64,000 nt of DNA. Origin: Devosia sp. A16 (lineage in GTDB: Bacteria; Pseudomonadota; Alphaproteobacteria; Rhizobiales; Devosiaceae). Below the pieces are notes generated by a model that was given only the letters and a program-made list of their open reading frames with translations, searched no databases and was not told where the DNA came from. Location: assembly GCF_001402915.1 (NCBI RefSeq), contig NZ_CP012945.1, forward strand, positions 1,713,501 through 1,777,500, read 5' to 3'. This document shows positions 35,838 to 44,564 of the stretch, in pieces (the first letter of the stretch is position 1; every line of letters starts with the position of its first letter). Made by a program: the position numbers and the translations under genes.

Positions 35838-37229
35838 ATGTTCCTCTCGGTTTTCGACGTCTTCAAGATCGGCATCGGGCCGTCGAGTTCGCATACCATG
35901 GGGCCGATGACGGCCGCCAACCGGTTCCTCGACGAACTCCGCACCGGCGATTGGCCACGCCCGCGCCACGCCGTGGTGACGGCGCTGAAGGCGAGCCTGC
36001 ATGGCTCCCTCGCCTTTACCGGCGTCGGCCACGGCACCGGCCGCGCCGTGCTGCTGGGGCTCTCGGGATTTGCCCCCGACACCATCGATCCCGACCGGAT
36101 CGATGCGATCGTCGCCGCCGTCGAAGCCGAGGGCATGGTGCATCCCAAAGGGCACCCGGCCTATCGTTTCCGCCCGGCGCTCGACCTCATCTACGACAAG
36201 AAGGAGCGGCTGCCGGGCCACACCAATGGCCTGCAGTTCTATGCCTATGACGCCGACGGCACGCTGCTGCTGCGCCGTGTCTACTATTCGATCGGCGGCG
36301 GCTTCGTCGTGAGCGAGGCGGAGCTGGCGCGCGGCGAGGTGAGGGCTGACGCGGCCGATGTTCCTTACCCCTTTCGCGACGCTGCTCAGATGTTGGCGAT
36401 GGCTCGCGAATCCGGCCTCTCCATCGCCCAGATGAAGCGCGCCAACGAGGAGGCGCGGATCGGGCGCCGCGCTCTCGAACAGGGGCTCGACCGGCTGTGG
36501 GCGGCGATGGATGGCTGCATCGAGCGCGGCCTCAGGACCGACGGCATCATGCCCGGCGGGCTCAACGTCAGCCGCCGCGCCAAGGCCATCCACCAGCAGT
36601 TGCAGACGGCCTGGCAGCGCAACGAGCTCGGCCCGCTTGCCGGCAATGACTGGCTGAGCGTCTTCGCCATGGCGGTGAACGAGGAAAACGCCGCCGGCAG
36701 CCGCGTGGTGACGGCGCCCACCAATGGCGCCGCCGGCGTCATTCCCGCCGTGCTCAAGTACCACCAGCAGTTCGAGGCAGGCGCCTCGCGCGCCAGCATC
36801 CACGACATGCTGCTGACCGCCGCCGCGATCGGCGGCATCATCAAGCACAATGCCTCGATCTCCGGCGCCGAAGTCGGCTGCCAGGGCGAAGTCGGCTCGG
36901 CCTCGGCCATGGCCGCGGCCTCCCTTTGCGCTGCCCTGGGCGGCACCCCGGCGCAGGTCGAGAACGCTGCTGAAATCGCGCTGGAGCATCACCTGGGGAT
37001 GACCTGCGATCCGGTCGCCGGACTGGTGCAGATCCCTTGCATCGAGCGCAACGCCTTTGGCGCGGTAAAGGCGGTGACCGCCGCCTCGCTGGCGATGAAG
37101 GGCGACGGCACGCACAAGGTATCGCTCGACGTCTGCGTCGAGACCATGCGCCAGACCGGCGCCGACATGAGCGAGCGCTACAAGGAAACCAGCCAGGGCG
37201 GCCTCGCCGTCAACGTCCCGGCCTGCTGA
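35838..37229 (+). CDS. sdaA: L-serine ammonia-lyase (iron-sulfur serine dehydratase)
   Basis: 463 residues, full length for single-chain bacterial SdaA, converting L-serine to pyruvate and ammonia. The N-terminal beta domain starts FLSVFDVFKIGIGPSSSHTMGP (nearly invariant). The alpha domain has the serine-binding TAPTNGAAGVIPAVL segment and three iron-sulfur-cluster Cys in GAEVGCQGEVGSA and GMTCDPVAGLVQIPCIERN. ATG 35838 follows GAGG. It overlaps the next small gene by 1 bp (TGATG). Confidence 0.95.
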   Translation: MFLSVFDVFKIGIGPSSSHTMGPMTAANRFLDELRTGDWPRPRHAVVTALKASLHGSLAFTGVGHGTGRAVLLGLSGFAPDTIDPDRIDAIVAAVEAEGMVHPKGHPAYRFRPALDLIYDKKERLPGHTNGLQFYAYDADGTLLLRRVYYSIGGGFVVSEAELARGEVRADAADVPYPFRDAAQMLAMARESGLSIAQMKRANEEARIGRRALEQGLDRLWAAMDGCIERGLRTDGIMPGGLNVSRRAKAIHQQLQTAWQRNELGPLAGNDWLSVFAMAVNEENAAGSRVVTAPTNGAAGVIPAVLKYHQQFEAGASRASIHDMLLTAAAIGGIIKHNASISGAEVGCQGEVGSASAMAAASLCAALGGTPAQVENAAEIALEHHLGMTCDPVAGLVQIPCIERNAFGAVKAVTAASLAMKGDGTHKVSLDVCVETMRQTGADMSERYKETSQGGLAVNVPAC

Positions 37230-37573
37230 TGCCAAGCGATGCCTACCAGCTGTTCCACGAGGCGATGGCGACGAAAAAGCAGATCGTCTGCACCTATAAC
37301 GGTCTCCGTCGAGAGGTCTGCCCGGTGATCCTCGGACATAGCCGCAACGGTGAGGAGAAGGCGCTGACCTATCAGTTCGGCGGCGACACCAGCAGCGTGC
37401 TGCCGGCAGGTGGCGAGTGGCGCTGCCTCACGCTCAGCAAGGTCGGCGAAATCGAGTTGCGCGATGGCCCATGGCGCACCGGCGGCAGCCATTCGGCCTC
37501 GCAGTCCTGCGTCGATGTGGTCGATTTCGACGTCAATCCCCGGAGCCCCTACTCCCCGAAGCATCGACTTTAG
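37229..37573 (+). CDS. Hypothetical protein coupled to sdaA
   Basis: 114 residues from ATG 37229, which overlaps the sdaA stop by one base. Sequence landmarks: KKQIVCTYNGLRREVCPVIL, EKALTYQFGG, GGEWRCLTLSKVGEIELRDG and SCVDVVDFDVN. The beta-rich layout with an I-x-C-T-Y-N-G opening is reminiscent of WYL-like ligand-binding folds, but I cannot assign it. No signal peptide or membrane helix. Confidence 0.65.
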   Translation: MPSDAYQLFHEAMATKKQIVCTYNGLRREVCPVILGHSRNGEEKALTYQFGGDTSSVLPAGGEWRCLTLSKVGEIELRDGPWRTGGSHSASQSCVDVVDFDVNPRSPYSPKHRL

Positions 37574-37606
37574 GGCATCAATGGCGCCCGAGTTGGAGCC
37601 CGCGCC

Positions 37607-39157
37607 GTGACCGATCGCCCGAACATCCTGCTGATCTGCGCCGACCAGTGGCGCGGCGACTGCATCTCGGCCCTCGGGCACAAGAACGCCAGGACGCCCA
37701 ACCTCGACGCGCTGATGGCCGACGCGGTGACCTTCACCCGGCATTTCGGCCAGTGCACCCCGTGCGGGCCGTCACGCACCAGCCTGCTCACCGGGCAATA
37801 CCTGATGAATCACCGCTCCGGGCGGAACGGCACGCCGCTCGATCGGCGTCACACCAACATCGCACTCGAGGCACGCAAGGCCGGCTACGACCCGGCCCTG
37901 TTCGGCTACACCGACACCACGCCCGATCCGCGTGGACTCCATCCGAACGATCCGGCGCTCACCGCTTATGACGAGGGGGTGATTCCGGGCTTTTCCACCC
38001 CGCTGCACCTGCCGGAAGACATGGACCAGTGGGTGTCTGACCTGATCGCCAAGGGCTACGACCTACCCGGCGGCCGCGCCGATGTGTTTCGCCCGCGCCA
38101 GGGTTTCGATAAGCCCGCGGATCGCGGCTTCCGCTACATTCCAACCGTCTTCACGGCCGAGGAAAGCGAGACGGCCTTCCTCACCGACGAGTTCCTGAAG
38201 TGGCTGCTGGTGCGGCGCGACAAGCCGTGGTTCGCGCATTTCGTGTTCTACCGCCCGCACCCGCCGCTGATCGCGCCCGAGCCCTACAATTGCCTGGTGC
38301 ACCCCGCCGACGTGGAGTTCCCGGTCCGCGCCGCCTCGCCGGCGGTCGAAGGGGAGCAACACCCTTTGCTCGATTACGCCATCGGCACGCTCCGCCAGCC
38401 CAGCACCTATGACGAGCACAATCCTCAGGACCTGGTCGCCGCCGACGAGCTCGAGATCCGCCAGATGCGGGCCACCTATTACGGCCTTATCGCCGAGGTG
38501 GATGCGCAGCTCGGGCGCATCGTCCGACATCTGAAGCACACCGGCCAGTACGACCGCACGCTGATCGTCGTCACCTCCGACCACGGCGAGGTGCTGGGCG
38601 AGCACTATGTCTGGGGCAAGGAAATCTACTTCGACGCGGCCTTCCACCTGCCGCTGGTGATCCGCGACCCGCGGCCCGAGGCTGATGCCGCCCGTGGCCG
38701 ACGCGTCACCGCATTCACCCAGGCGATCGACGTGATGCCCACCGTGCTCGACTGGCTTGGGCTCGATATTCCGCGCAGCTGCGATGGCACGCCGCTGACC
38801 CCGTTCCTGCGCGGCGAGACCCCGCCCGACTGGCGCAACGCCGTATATTTCGAGCACGATTTCCGCGACGTGCGCACCCAGAGGCCGGAAACGGCGCTCG
38901 GCATCAGCTCCGACCAATGCGCCTATGCGGTGATCCGCGACGACAAGTTCAAGTACGTGCATTTCGCCGCCCTGCCGCCGCTGCTGTTCGACATCGCCAA
39001 CGACCCGCACGAACAGGTGAACCTCGCGGAAGACCCGGCCTACACCGAAGTGGCGCTCGACTATGCCCGCAGGATGCTGGACTGGCGGCTGAGTTCGGGC
39101 GAGCGCGAGCTGACGAATATGTCGGTGGGTGCGGGCGGCTTGTTCGTGCGGAAGTAG
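37607..39157 (+). CDS. Sulfatase-family hydrolase (phosphonate monoester hydrolase/phosphodiesterase-like)
   Basis: 516 residues of the alkaline phosphatase superfamily. The N-terminus PNILLICADQWRGD supplies metal Asp D13; C53 in TPCGPSRTSLLTG is the C-x-P-x-R formylglycine motif, so the enzyme needs a maturase. IVVTSDHGEVLGEH gives the second metal pair. The fold and length fit Rhizobium-type phosphonate monoester hydrolases, which cleave phosphate/phosphonate diesters and some sulfates. GTG 37607 follows TTGGAG. No signal peptide, so cytoplasmic. Confidence 0.83.
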   Translation: MTDRPNILLICADQWRGDCISALGHKNARTPNLDALMADAVTFTRHFGQCTPCGPSRTSLLTGQYLMNHRSGRNGTPLDRRHTNIALEARKAGYDPALFGYTDTTPDPRGLHPNDPALTAYDEGVIPGFSTPLHLPEDMDQWVSDLIAKGYDLPGGRADVFRPRQGFDKPADRGFRYIPTVFTAEESETAFLTDEFLKWLLVRRDKPWFAHFVFYRPHPPLIAPEPYNCLVHPADVEFPVRAASPAVEGEQHPLLDYAIGTLRQPSTYDEHNPQDLVAADELEIRQMRATYYGLIAEVDAQLGRIVRHLKHTGQYDRTLIVVTSDHGEVLGEHYVWGKEIYFDAAFHLPLVIRDPRPEADAARGRRVTAFTQAIDVMPTVLDWLGLDIPRSCDGTPLTPFLRGETPPDWRNAVYFEHDFRDVRTQRPETALGISSDQCAYAVIRDDKFKYVHFAALPPLLFDIANDPHEQVNLAEDPAYTEVALDYARRMLDWRLSSGERELTNMSVGAGGLFVRK

Positions 39158-39192
39158 GCAGGCGGACGAGGCCACCCCGATCGCAGCGAGCG

Positions 39193-39308
39193 CCCCCTCT
39201 CCCTTTGGGGGAGAGGGTTGGGGTGAGGGGGCCTTGCGGCGAGCGCCGAGAGTGCAGAAAGGCCCCCTCACCCGGCCCTACGGGCCGACCTCTCCCCCAA
39301 GGGAGAGG
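39193..39308. repeat. Repeat family B copy (CCCTTTGGGGGAG variant)
   Basis: CCCCCTCTCCCTTTGGGGGA at the left mirrors CCTCTCCCCCAAGGGAGAGG at the right, with AAGGCCCCCTCACCC and GGGTGAGGGGGCCTT as an exact inner pair. It separates the converging sulfatase and PLP-enzyme genes and shares its outer arm with the copy at 53239. Confidence 0.8.
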
Positions 39309-39324
39309 TGATCCGAGTTCCGCC

Positions 39325-40449
39325 TCAGGCGGCGCAGCTGCCCGCCGCCATCTCCGCCCCCATCAGCAACTCCGGCGCAAACTCACCCCCGGCGAGGAAC
39401 GCTTCGAGCCGCGCCACCTGCGGTGCCGGATCCAGCCCCTGTGCTGCCAGCCAGGCCGGATTGTAATAGCTCTCCGCGTAGCGCTCACCGCTGTCGCAGA
39501 TCAGCGAGACGATCGAACCGGATCGACCTTGGTCGCGCATCCGGCTCGCCGCCCAGCACACCCCGACGAAGTTGCTGCCCGTGGAGGCGCCGACGCGGCG
39601 GCCGAGCAGCCGCGACAGCGCCTGCATGCCGGCGAGCGACGCCGCATCGGGCACCCGGATCATCTCGTCGATCACCTCGCCGATGAACGAGGCCTCCATG
39701 CGCGGCCGCCCGATCCCTTCGATGCGCGAACCGCGCGGCGCGGTGGCGGTGAGATCGGCGCGGCGCCACCCGTCATAGAAGGCGGAGAACTCGACATCGG
39801 GGACGCACAACTGGGTATCGAGGCAGCGATAACGGATGTAGCGGCCGATAGTAGCCGAGGTACCGCCGGTGCCGGCGCCCATCACGATCCATTCAGGCAC
39901 CGGGTGCCGCTCCTGCTCCATCTGCCGAAAGATCGACTCGGCGATGTTGTTGTTGCCGCGCCAGTCGGTGGCGCGTTCGGCGAAGGTGAACTGGTCGAGA
40001 TAGTAACCGCCGCACCGCGCCGCGAGCTCGGCGGCAGAGGCATAGATGGCGCCGGGCTGGTCGACGAAATGGCAGCGCCCGCCGTGTGCGACGATCGCCT
40101 CGACCTTGCTGGTGCTGGTGGTACGCGGCAGCACGGCGCAAAAATCCAGCCCGAGCAGCCGCGCATAGTAGGCCTCGCTGACCGCGGTCGAACCGGACGA
40201 GGCCTCGACCAGCGTCATGCCTTCCGAGATCCGGCCGCTGCAGATGCCGTAGAGAAACAGCGAGCGCGCCAGCCGGTGCTTCAGGCTGCCCGTCGGATGC
40301 GAGGACTCGTCCTTGAGATAGATGTCGATACCGGTAAACCCGGGCAGCTTCAGCGCGATCAGATGCGTATCCGCCGAGCGTCGCCCCTCGGCCTCGAGCA
40401 GCGCAATGGCCCGGCTGCGCCAGGCTCGGTCCGGTCCACAGTTCGACAT
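39325..40449 (-). CDS. PLP-dependent cysteine synthase-family protein (Cds1-like)
   Basis: 374 residues of fold-type II PLP enzymes. Schiff-base Lys is K57 in [11 protein letters not shown], the substrate loop is [15 protein letters not shown], and the phosphate-binding Gly-rich loop is [13 protein letters not shown]. The [12 protein letters not shown] segment resembles the Cds1-type cysteine desulfhydrase branch rather than CysK. ATG 40449 follows AAGAGG. It may degrade or make cysteine-like amino acids; no sulfur-assimilation genes are adjacent. Confidence 0.8.
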   Translation of the reverse strand: MSNCGPDRAWRSRAIALLEAEGRRSADTHLIALKLPGFTGIDIYLKDESSHPTGSLKHRLARSLFLYGICSGRISEGMTLVEASSGSTAVSEAYYARLLGLDFCAVLPRTTSTSKVEAIVAHGGRCHFVDQPGAIYASAAELAARCGGYYLDQFTFAERATDWRGNNNIAESIFRQMEQERHPVPEWIVMGAGTGGTSATIGRYIRYRCLDTQLCVPDVEFSAFYDGWRRADLTATAPRGSRIEGIGRPRMEASFIGEVIDEMIRVPDAASLAGMQALSRLLGRRVGASTGSNFVGVCWAASRMRDQGRSGSIVSLICDSGERYAESYYNPAWLAAQGLDPAPQVARLEAFLAGGEFAPELLMGAEMAAGSCAA

Positions 40450-40463
40450 GATGGCCTCTTGCT

Positions 40464-40490
40464 ACACATGGCCATAATCATAGCATGTGT
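40464..40490. promoter_or_regulatory. Spaced palindrome upstream of PLP-enzyme gene
   Basis: ACACATG (40464-40470) and CATGTGT (40484-40490) are perfect inverted repeats separated by 13 bases, 14 bp upstream of the leftward start at 40449. Probable regulator half-sites; no regulator gene is adjacent. Confidence 0.4.
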
Positions 40491-40673
40491 TTCCGCAGTT
40501 TTGCAACTTAGCGCGAACTTGTTCTATAGGATGATGATTCGTTAGTACTTTGTACCAAACGACGACCCGGTCCGGCACAACCATGTTCCGTATCGCGAAA
40601 CCGGCGGTGATTGACCCCCACGCACCGGCCTACCAAGGTTGCCGGCAACCCTTTCATCCGGAACGCCATCGCC

Positions 40674-42140
40674 ATGCGCCTGTTCATCGCCACCCTGGGG
40701 ACCGAAACCAACACCTTCGCCTCGTTCCCGACCGGCATCGACGACTTCAAGGAGTGTTTCTGGGCCGATCGCAATGTCGAGACCTTCGCGCCCTCGCCCT
40801 GGTCAGCCCCGCCGCAGATCTGGCGCGAGCGCGGCCTCGAACGCGGTTGGGAGGTGATCCAGAGCCTGTTCGCCTTCGCCAACCCCGCCGGCCCGACCAT
40901 CAAGGCCGATTACGAAGCGATGCGCGACCGCATCCTCGACGATCTTCGCGCCGCCGGCCCGGTGGATGCGGTGCTCTATTACCTGCATGGCGCGATGATC
41001 GCCGATGGCTATGACGACTGCGAAGGCGACCTGGTCAGGCGCACCCGCGAGCTGGTGGGCACGAAAACCCGTATCGGCATCGAACTCGACCTGCACGGCC
41101 ATGTCGACAACACCATCGTCGACAATGCCGACCTGATCGTCATCTACAAGACCTACCCGCATATCGACCACGCCGAACGCGCCGAGGATCTGTTCGCCCT
41201 GATGGAGCGGACGTTGAAGGGCGAGATCGAGCCCAGGATGGCGCTGTTCGACTGCAAGACCATGGGGCTGTTCCCCACTACCATGGACGGCCCGATGATC
41301 GCCTTCACCCAGTCGCTCTACGACGGGGAAGGCAAGGACGGCGTGCTGTCGCTGTCGCTCAACCACGGCTTCCCCTGGGCCGACGTGCCGCTCGCCGGCG
41401 CCAAGATGCTGGCCGTCGCCGACCGCGATCAGGCCATCGCCGACCGGGCCGCGAAACAGTATGGCGAAGCCTTCTACCGCATCCGCGCTCAGGCGACGCT
41501 GCCCTTCACCCCGTTCCGGGAAGCGATCGAGCAGGCGAAACTCAAGGGCGACAAGCCGCTGTTGATCGCCGATACCTCCGACCAGATCGGCAGCGGCGCG
41601 CCGGGCGACACCACCTATGTGCTGAAGGCCTTCATCGACGCCGGCATCCGCAATGCCGTGGTCGCCCCGCTCTGGGACCCCTCGGCGGTGAAGATCTGCT
41701 TCCAGGTCGGCGTCGGCGCCAAACTGAAACTCCGTATCGGCGGCAAGTTCGAGCCGCATTCCGGCCCGCCGCTCGATGCCGAGGCCGAGGTGCTGTTCCT
41801 GAAGCGCAACGCCCACCAGGACCACCTGCCGGGCGAGCGCATCGACATCGGCGACGTCGCGGTGGTGCGGGTGGAAGGCATCGAAGTGCTGCTGACGACG
41901 CTGCGCACCAACCTCTACAGCCTGAGCCTGTTCTCGCTGCACGGCATCAGCTTCGACGACAAGCAGGTCGTCTCGATCAAGAACCTCTACAAGCACAAGG
42001 ATCTGTTCACGACCAACACCCGGGCGCAACTGTTCGTCGCGACGCCTGGGACCAGCAATCCGAACTGGTCCGAGCTGCCGTTCAAGCGCCTGACCCGCCC
42101 GATCTGGCCGCTGGACGCAGATCCGCTCGGGCTGGATTGA
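40674..42140 (+). CDS. M81 family metallopeptidase (MlrC-like)
   Basis: 488 residues. The N-terminus MRLFIATLGTETNTFAS and LYYLHGAMIADGYDDCEGDL are hallmarks of the M81/MlrC family. ELDLHGHVDN (Asp/His) and KTYPHIDHAERAED (His) provide the zinc ligands. The C-terminal MlrC domain includes IADTSDQIGSGAPGDTT. The family includes the linearised-microcystin peptidase MlrC, but most members have unknown natural substrates. The ATG is inferred from homology; the SD is weak. Confidence 0.83.
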   Translation: MRLFIATLGTETNTFASFPTGIDDFKECFWADRNVETFAPSPWSAPPQIWRERGLERGWEVIQSLFAFANPAGPTIKADYEAMRDRILDDLRAAGPVDAVLYYLHGAMIADGYDDCEGDLVRRTRELVGTKTRIGIELDLHGHVDNTIVDNADLIVIYKTYPHIDHAERAEDLFALMERTLKGEIEPRMALFDCKTMGLFPTTMDGPMIAFTQSLYDGEGKDGVLSLSLNHGFPWADVPLAGAKMLAVADRDQAIADRAAKQYGEAFYRIRAQATLPFTPFREAIEQAKLKGDKPLLIADTSDQIGSGAPGDTTYVLKAFIDAGIRNAVVAPLWDPSAVKICFQVGVGAKLKLRIGGKFEPHSGPPLDAEAEVLFLKRNAHQDHLPGERIDIGDVAVVRVEGIEVLLTTLRTNLYSLSLFSLHGISFDDKQVVSIKNLYKHKDLFTTNTRAQLFVATPGTSNPNWSELPFKRLTRPIWPLDADPLGLD

Positions 42141-42186
42141 ACGGCCCCCTGCTCGGTGGCAGTTGTACCGGGAGCATGAGGCTGTG

Positions 42187-42342
42187 GCCTTCTCCCCTTG
42201 TGGGAGAAGGTGGCCGACAGGCCGGATGAGGGGTCGCGAAACGAAGTGTAGCGCGATCCGAGCGTAAGCGAGGAGCGATCCAGTACGCGGGTAGAACCCC
42301 TCATCCGCCCTTCGGGCACCTTCTCCCACAAGGGGAGAAGGC
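42187..42342. repeat. Repeat family C, copy 2
   Basis: Same 156-bp layout as 13908-14063: GCCTTCTCCCCTTGTGGGAG at the left, its complement at the right, and the shared core AACGAAGTGTAGCGCGATCC then GAGCGTAAGCGAGGAGCGA. Lies between the converging M81 and PAP2 genes. Confidence 0.85.
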
Positions 42343-42363
42343 ACTCACACAAGCATTAGCGCG

Positions 42364-43029
42364 CTACGCAGATGCCGCCCGCTCCCGCACAAAATGCGCA
42401 GCCGTCGTACAGAGCAGCGCCCAGGCGCCGCCCAGCGACCAGCCGGCCAGCACGTCGGTGGGATAGTGCACCCCGAGATAGATCCGGCTCACCCCGACCA
42501 GCACGGTAAGCGTGATCGCCACGCCGATATAGAACAGCTTCAGCCGCCGCTCGGGCGAGGATTCCGCCAGCATCGCCCCGATGGCCAAAAACACCACTGC
42601 AGAAATCGTGGCGTGGCCGCTCGGGAAACTCGCGGTGAACACCTCGGCGACTCCGGTGAGTTCCGGGCGCGGCCGGTCGAACAGCATCTTCAGCACCGTG
42701 CTGAGGATGGTGCCGCCCAGCACCGCGAACGCCATGAACCAGCCGGTGCGCTGCTTGCCTGCGAGAAGCAGGTAGGCGAACACCACGATCGTCACGATGC
42801 CTAGCACCGAGAAGCTGCCAAGCCCGGTGATGTCGCGAACCGCTTCGTTGAACCATACTGGTCCGATCGGCTGGGCCGGATTGCCCGGGACGCGCAGCGA
42901 CATCAGCACCGCATTGTCGAAGTCGAGCGTATCGCCATCGGTCACCGCATCGGCAATGAGGCCGAAGCCGCCGAGCAGCGCCGCCGCGGCAAGCGCCCCC
43001 ACATAGACGGAGCGAGGGGTGCTGGGCAT
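42364..43029 (-). CDS. PAP2-superfamily membrane phosphatase
   Basis: 221 residues with about six helices. The three acid-phosphatase motifs are present: K-x6-RP (KMLFDRPRP), PSGH (SFPSGHAT) and SR-x5-H-x3-D (SRIYLGVHYPTD). It dephosphorylates lipid phosphates such as undecaprenyl pyrophosphate or phosphatidate at the membrane. ATG 43029 with GGAGG upstream is preferred to TTG 43047. Confidence 0.87.
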   Translation of the reverse strand: MPSTPRSVYVGALAAAALLGGFGLIADAVTDGDTLDFDNAVLMSLRVPGNPAQPIGPVWFNEAVRDITGLGSFSVLGIVTIVVFAYLLLAGKQRTGWFMAFAVLGGTILSTVLKMLFDRPRPELTGVAEVFTASFPSGHATISAVVFLAIGAMLAESSPERRLKLFYIGVAITLTVLVGVSRIYLGVHYPTDVLAGWSLGGAWALLCTTAAHFVRERAASA

Positions 43030-43143
43030 GTCGGCGATCCTCCGCAAGACTATGGAAATCCTATAGCAAACGGCCCGGTTGCCAATCGAATCCCTATGGG
43101 ACGCGGCAGTAGCATGGGCTTCCCATTTTCGACGAGGCTCGAT

Positions 43144-43281
43144 ATGCCCGCGCTGCCGACCGGCGACAAGCCCCCACTCTCCGCACGCGACCGCGACTGG
43201 CGCAACGGTCTGCTGCTGATCATCGCGATTACCGGCCTGCCGGTGCTTGTGGCGGCGGTGGTCGCCGCGCTGGTGGGGTGA
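43144..43281 (+). CDS. Small membrane peptide, hypothetical
   Basis: 45 residues: a hydrophilic start (PALPTGDKPPLSARDRDWRN) followed by one hydrophobic helix (GLLLIIAITGLPVLVAAVVA) to the end. ATG 43144 has GAGG with 6-base spacing, and the AT-richer sequence upstream could be a promoter. Single-gene unit between PAP2 (divergent) and ptsN (convergent). Not recognised. Confidence 0.45.
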   Translation: MPALPTGDKPPLSARDRDWRNGLLLIIAITGLPVLVAAVVAALVG

Positions 43282-43388
43282 GCGGTCTCTCTGACAGCTG
43301 TGCGGTACTCGAGCGGATCCACTGCAATCACCTCCAGCTCGGTGAGCGTGGAAATGACGTGCCCAAGACCGACGAATCCGCGCGCCCC

Positions 43389-43832
43389 CTACTCCCCCGT
43401 CATCGCCGCATACATCTCGTCGGCCGTCCGCGCCCGCCTGAGCTTGTCCGTCACCCCGGGCGCCCGCAATTGCCGCGATACCACCGACAGGGCCTTCAGA
43501 TGCGAGGCGCGGTCGGCCGGCGACAGCAGCAGGAAGACGAGGTCCACCGGTTGGTCGTCGACCGCGTCGAACTCCACCGGCCTTGACGTGCGGGCCAGCA
43601 GCGCGAACGGGGCGTCGAGCCCGGCGGGAGCGCTGTGCGGGATGGCGATGCCCTGGCCGATGCCGGTCGAGCCGAGCGTCTCGCGGTGGCTGAGCCCGCC
43701 GAACACCACCACCTCGCTCAGCCCGGTGGCCTCGGCGGCGCGGCGCGACAGCAGTTGCAGCAACTGCTGCTTGTTGGAGGCCTCGACGTCGACCAGCACG
43801 TTCCGAGGGCGAAGCAGTTCGGCGATGTTCAT
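43389..43832 (-). CDS. ptsN: PTS IIA-like nitrogen-regulatory protein PtsN
   Basis: 147 residues of the EIIA(Ntr) fold, with phosphorylatable H66 in GIGQGIAIPHS and the FLLLSPADRASHLKALS segment. ATG 43832 lies 9 bp after the kdpE stop, so it is the last gene of the kdp operon. EIIA(Ntr) is known in E. coli to bind KdpD and stimulate its kinase; a dedicated copy here could tune the KdpDE output. A second chromosomal ptsN next to rpoN would be expected outside the window. Confidence 0.85.
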   Translation of the reverse strand: MNIAELLRPRNVLVDVEASNKQQLLQLLSRRAAEATGLSEVVVFGGLSHRETLGSTGIGQGIAIPHSAPAGLDAPFALLARTSRPVEFDAVDDQPVDLVFLLLSPADRASHLKALSVVSRQLRAPGVTDKLRRARTADEMYAAMTGE

Positions 43833-43841
43833 CTGGTCACT

Positions 43842-44564
43842 CTAGTTCTGGCCATTCGGGGTCGGCTCGATCGGATCGGCCTCGGCGAGCCGATAGCCCA
43901 CGCCGGTTTCGGTGGTGATGTAACGCGGCTGGTCGGGCGTCTGTTCGATCTTCTGGCGCAGCTGCCGCACATAGACGCGCAGATACTGCACGTCGGTGGT
44001 GCCGTCCCACACCTGCTCCAGCAGGTAGTGGTGCGTCAGCACCTTGCCGGCGTGCTGCACCAGGAGGCGCAGGATGTCGTACTCCTTGGGCGAGAGCTTT
44101 ACCTCCTTGCCGTCGACCTTGACGATGCGCTTGACCAGGTCGACCGACAGCCCGCCGCTGACGAAGACCGGACGCTCGCCCTGCTGCTGCAGCCGGTGCC
44201 GGAGCGCCACCCGGATGCGGGCGGCCAGCTCGTTCATGCCGAACGGCTTGGTCACATAATCGTCGGCGCCCAGCTCCAGCGCCTTGACGATGCCGGCTTC
44301 GTCGGTGCGGCTCGACAACACCACCACCGGCAGGCCGAGCCCCTCGTCGCGCCAGCGGGCGAGCAGATCGTGGCCAGAGACATCGGGCAGGCCGAGATCG
44401 AGCAGGACCAGATCCGGCCGCTCGGCTTGCAGCGCCTCCAGCGCAGACCTGGCATTGCCGGCCTCGGTGATGGCATAGCCCTGCGCCCCCAGCCCCATGC
44501 GCAGCAGCTTGCGGATCGGCGGCTCGTCGTCGACGACGAGGATTCTGACGTCCGAACCGGTCAT
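43842..44564 (-). CDS. kdpE: Response regulator KdpE
   Basis: 240 residues: receiver domain with DD at 12-13, phosphoacceptor D56 (LVLLDLGLP) and K in YVTKPFGMNEL. OmpR-type winged helix follows, with KLSPKEYDILRLLVQHAGKV and YLRVYVRQLRQKIE. ATG overlaps the kdpD stop by 4 bp. Activates the kdp promoter when phosphorylated by KdpD under low potassium. Confidence 0.93.
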   Translation of the reverse strand: MTGSDVRILVVDDEPPIRKLLRMGLGAQGYAITEAGNARSALEALQAERPDLVLLDLGLPDVSGHDLLARWRDEGLGLPVVVLSSRTDEAGIVKALELGADDYVTKPFGMNELAARIRVALRHRLQQQGERPVFVSGGLSVDLVKRIVKVDGKEVKLSPKEYDILRLLVQHAGKVLTHHYLLEQVWDGTTDVQYLRVYVRQLRQKIEQTPDQPRYITTETGVGYRLAEADPIEPTPNGQN

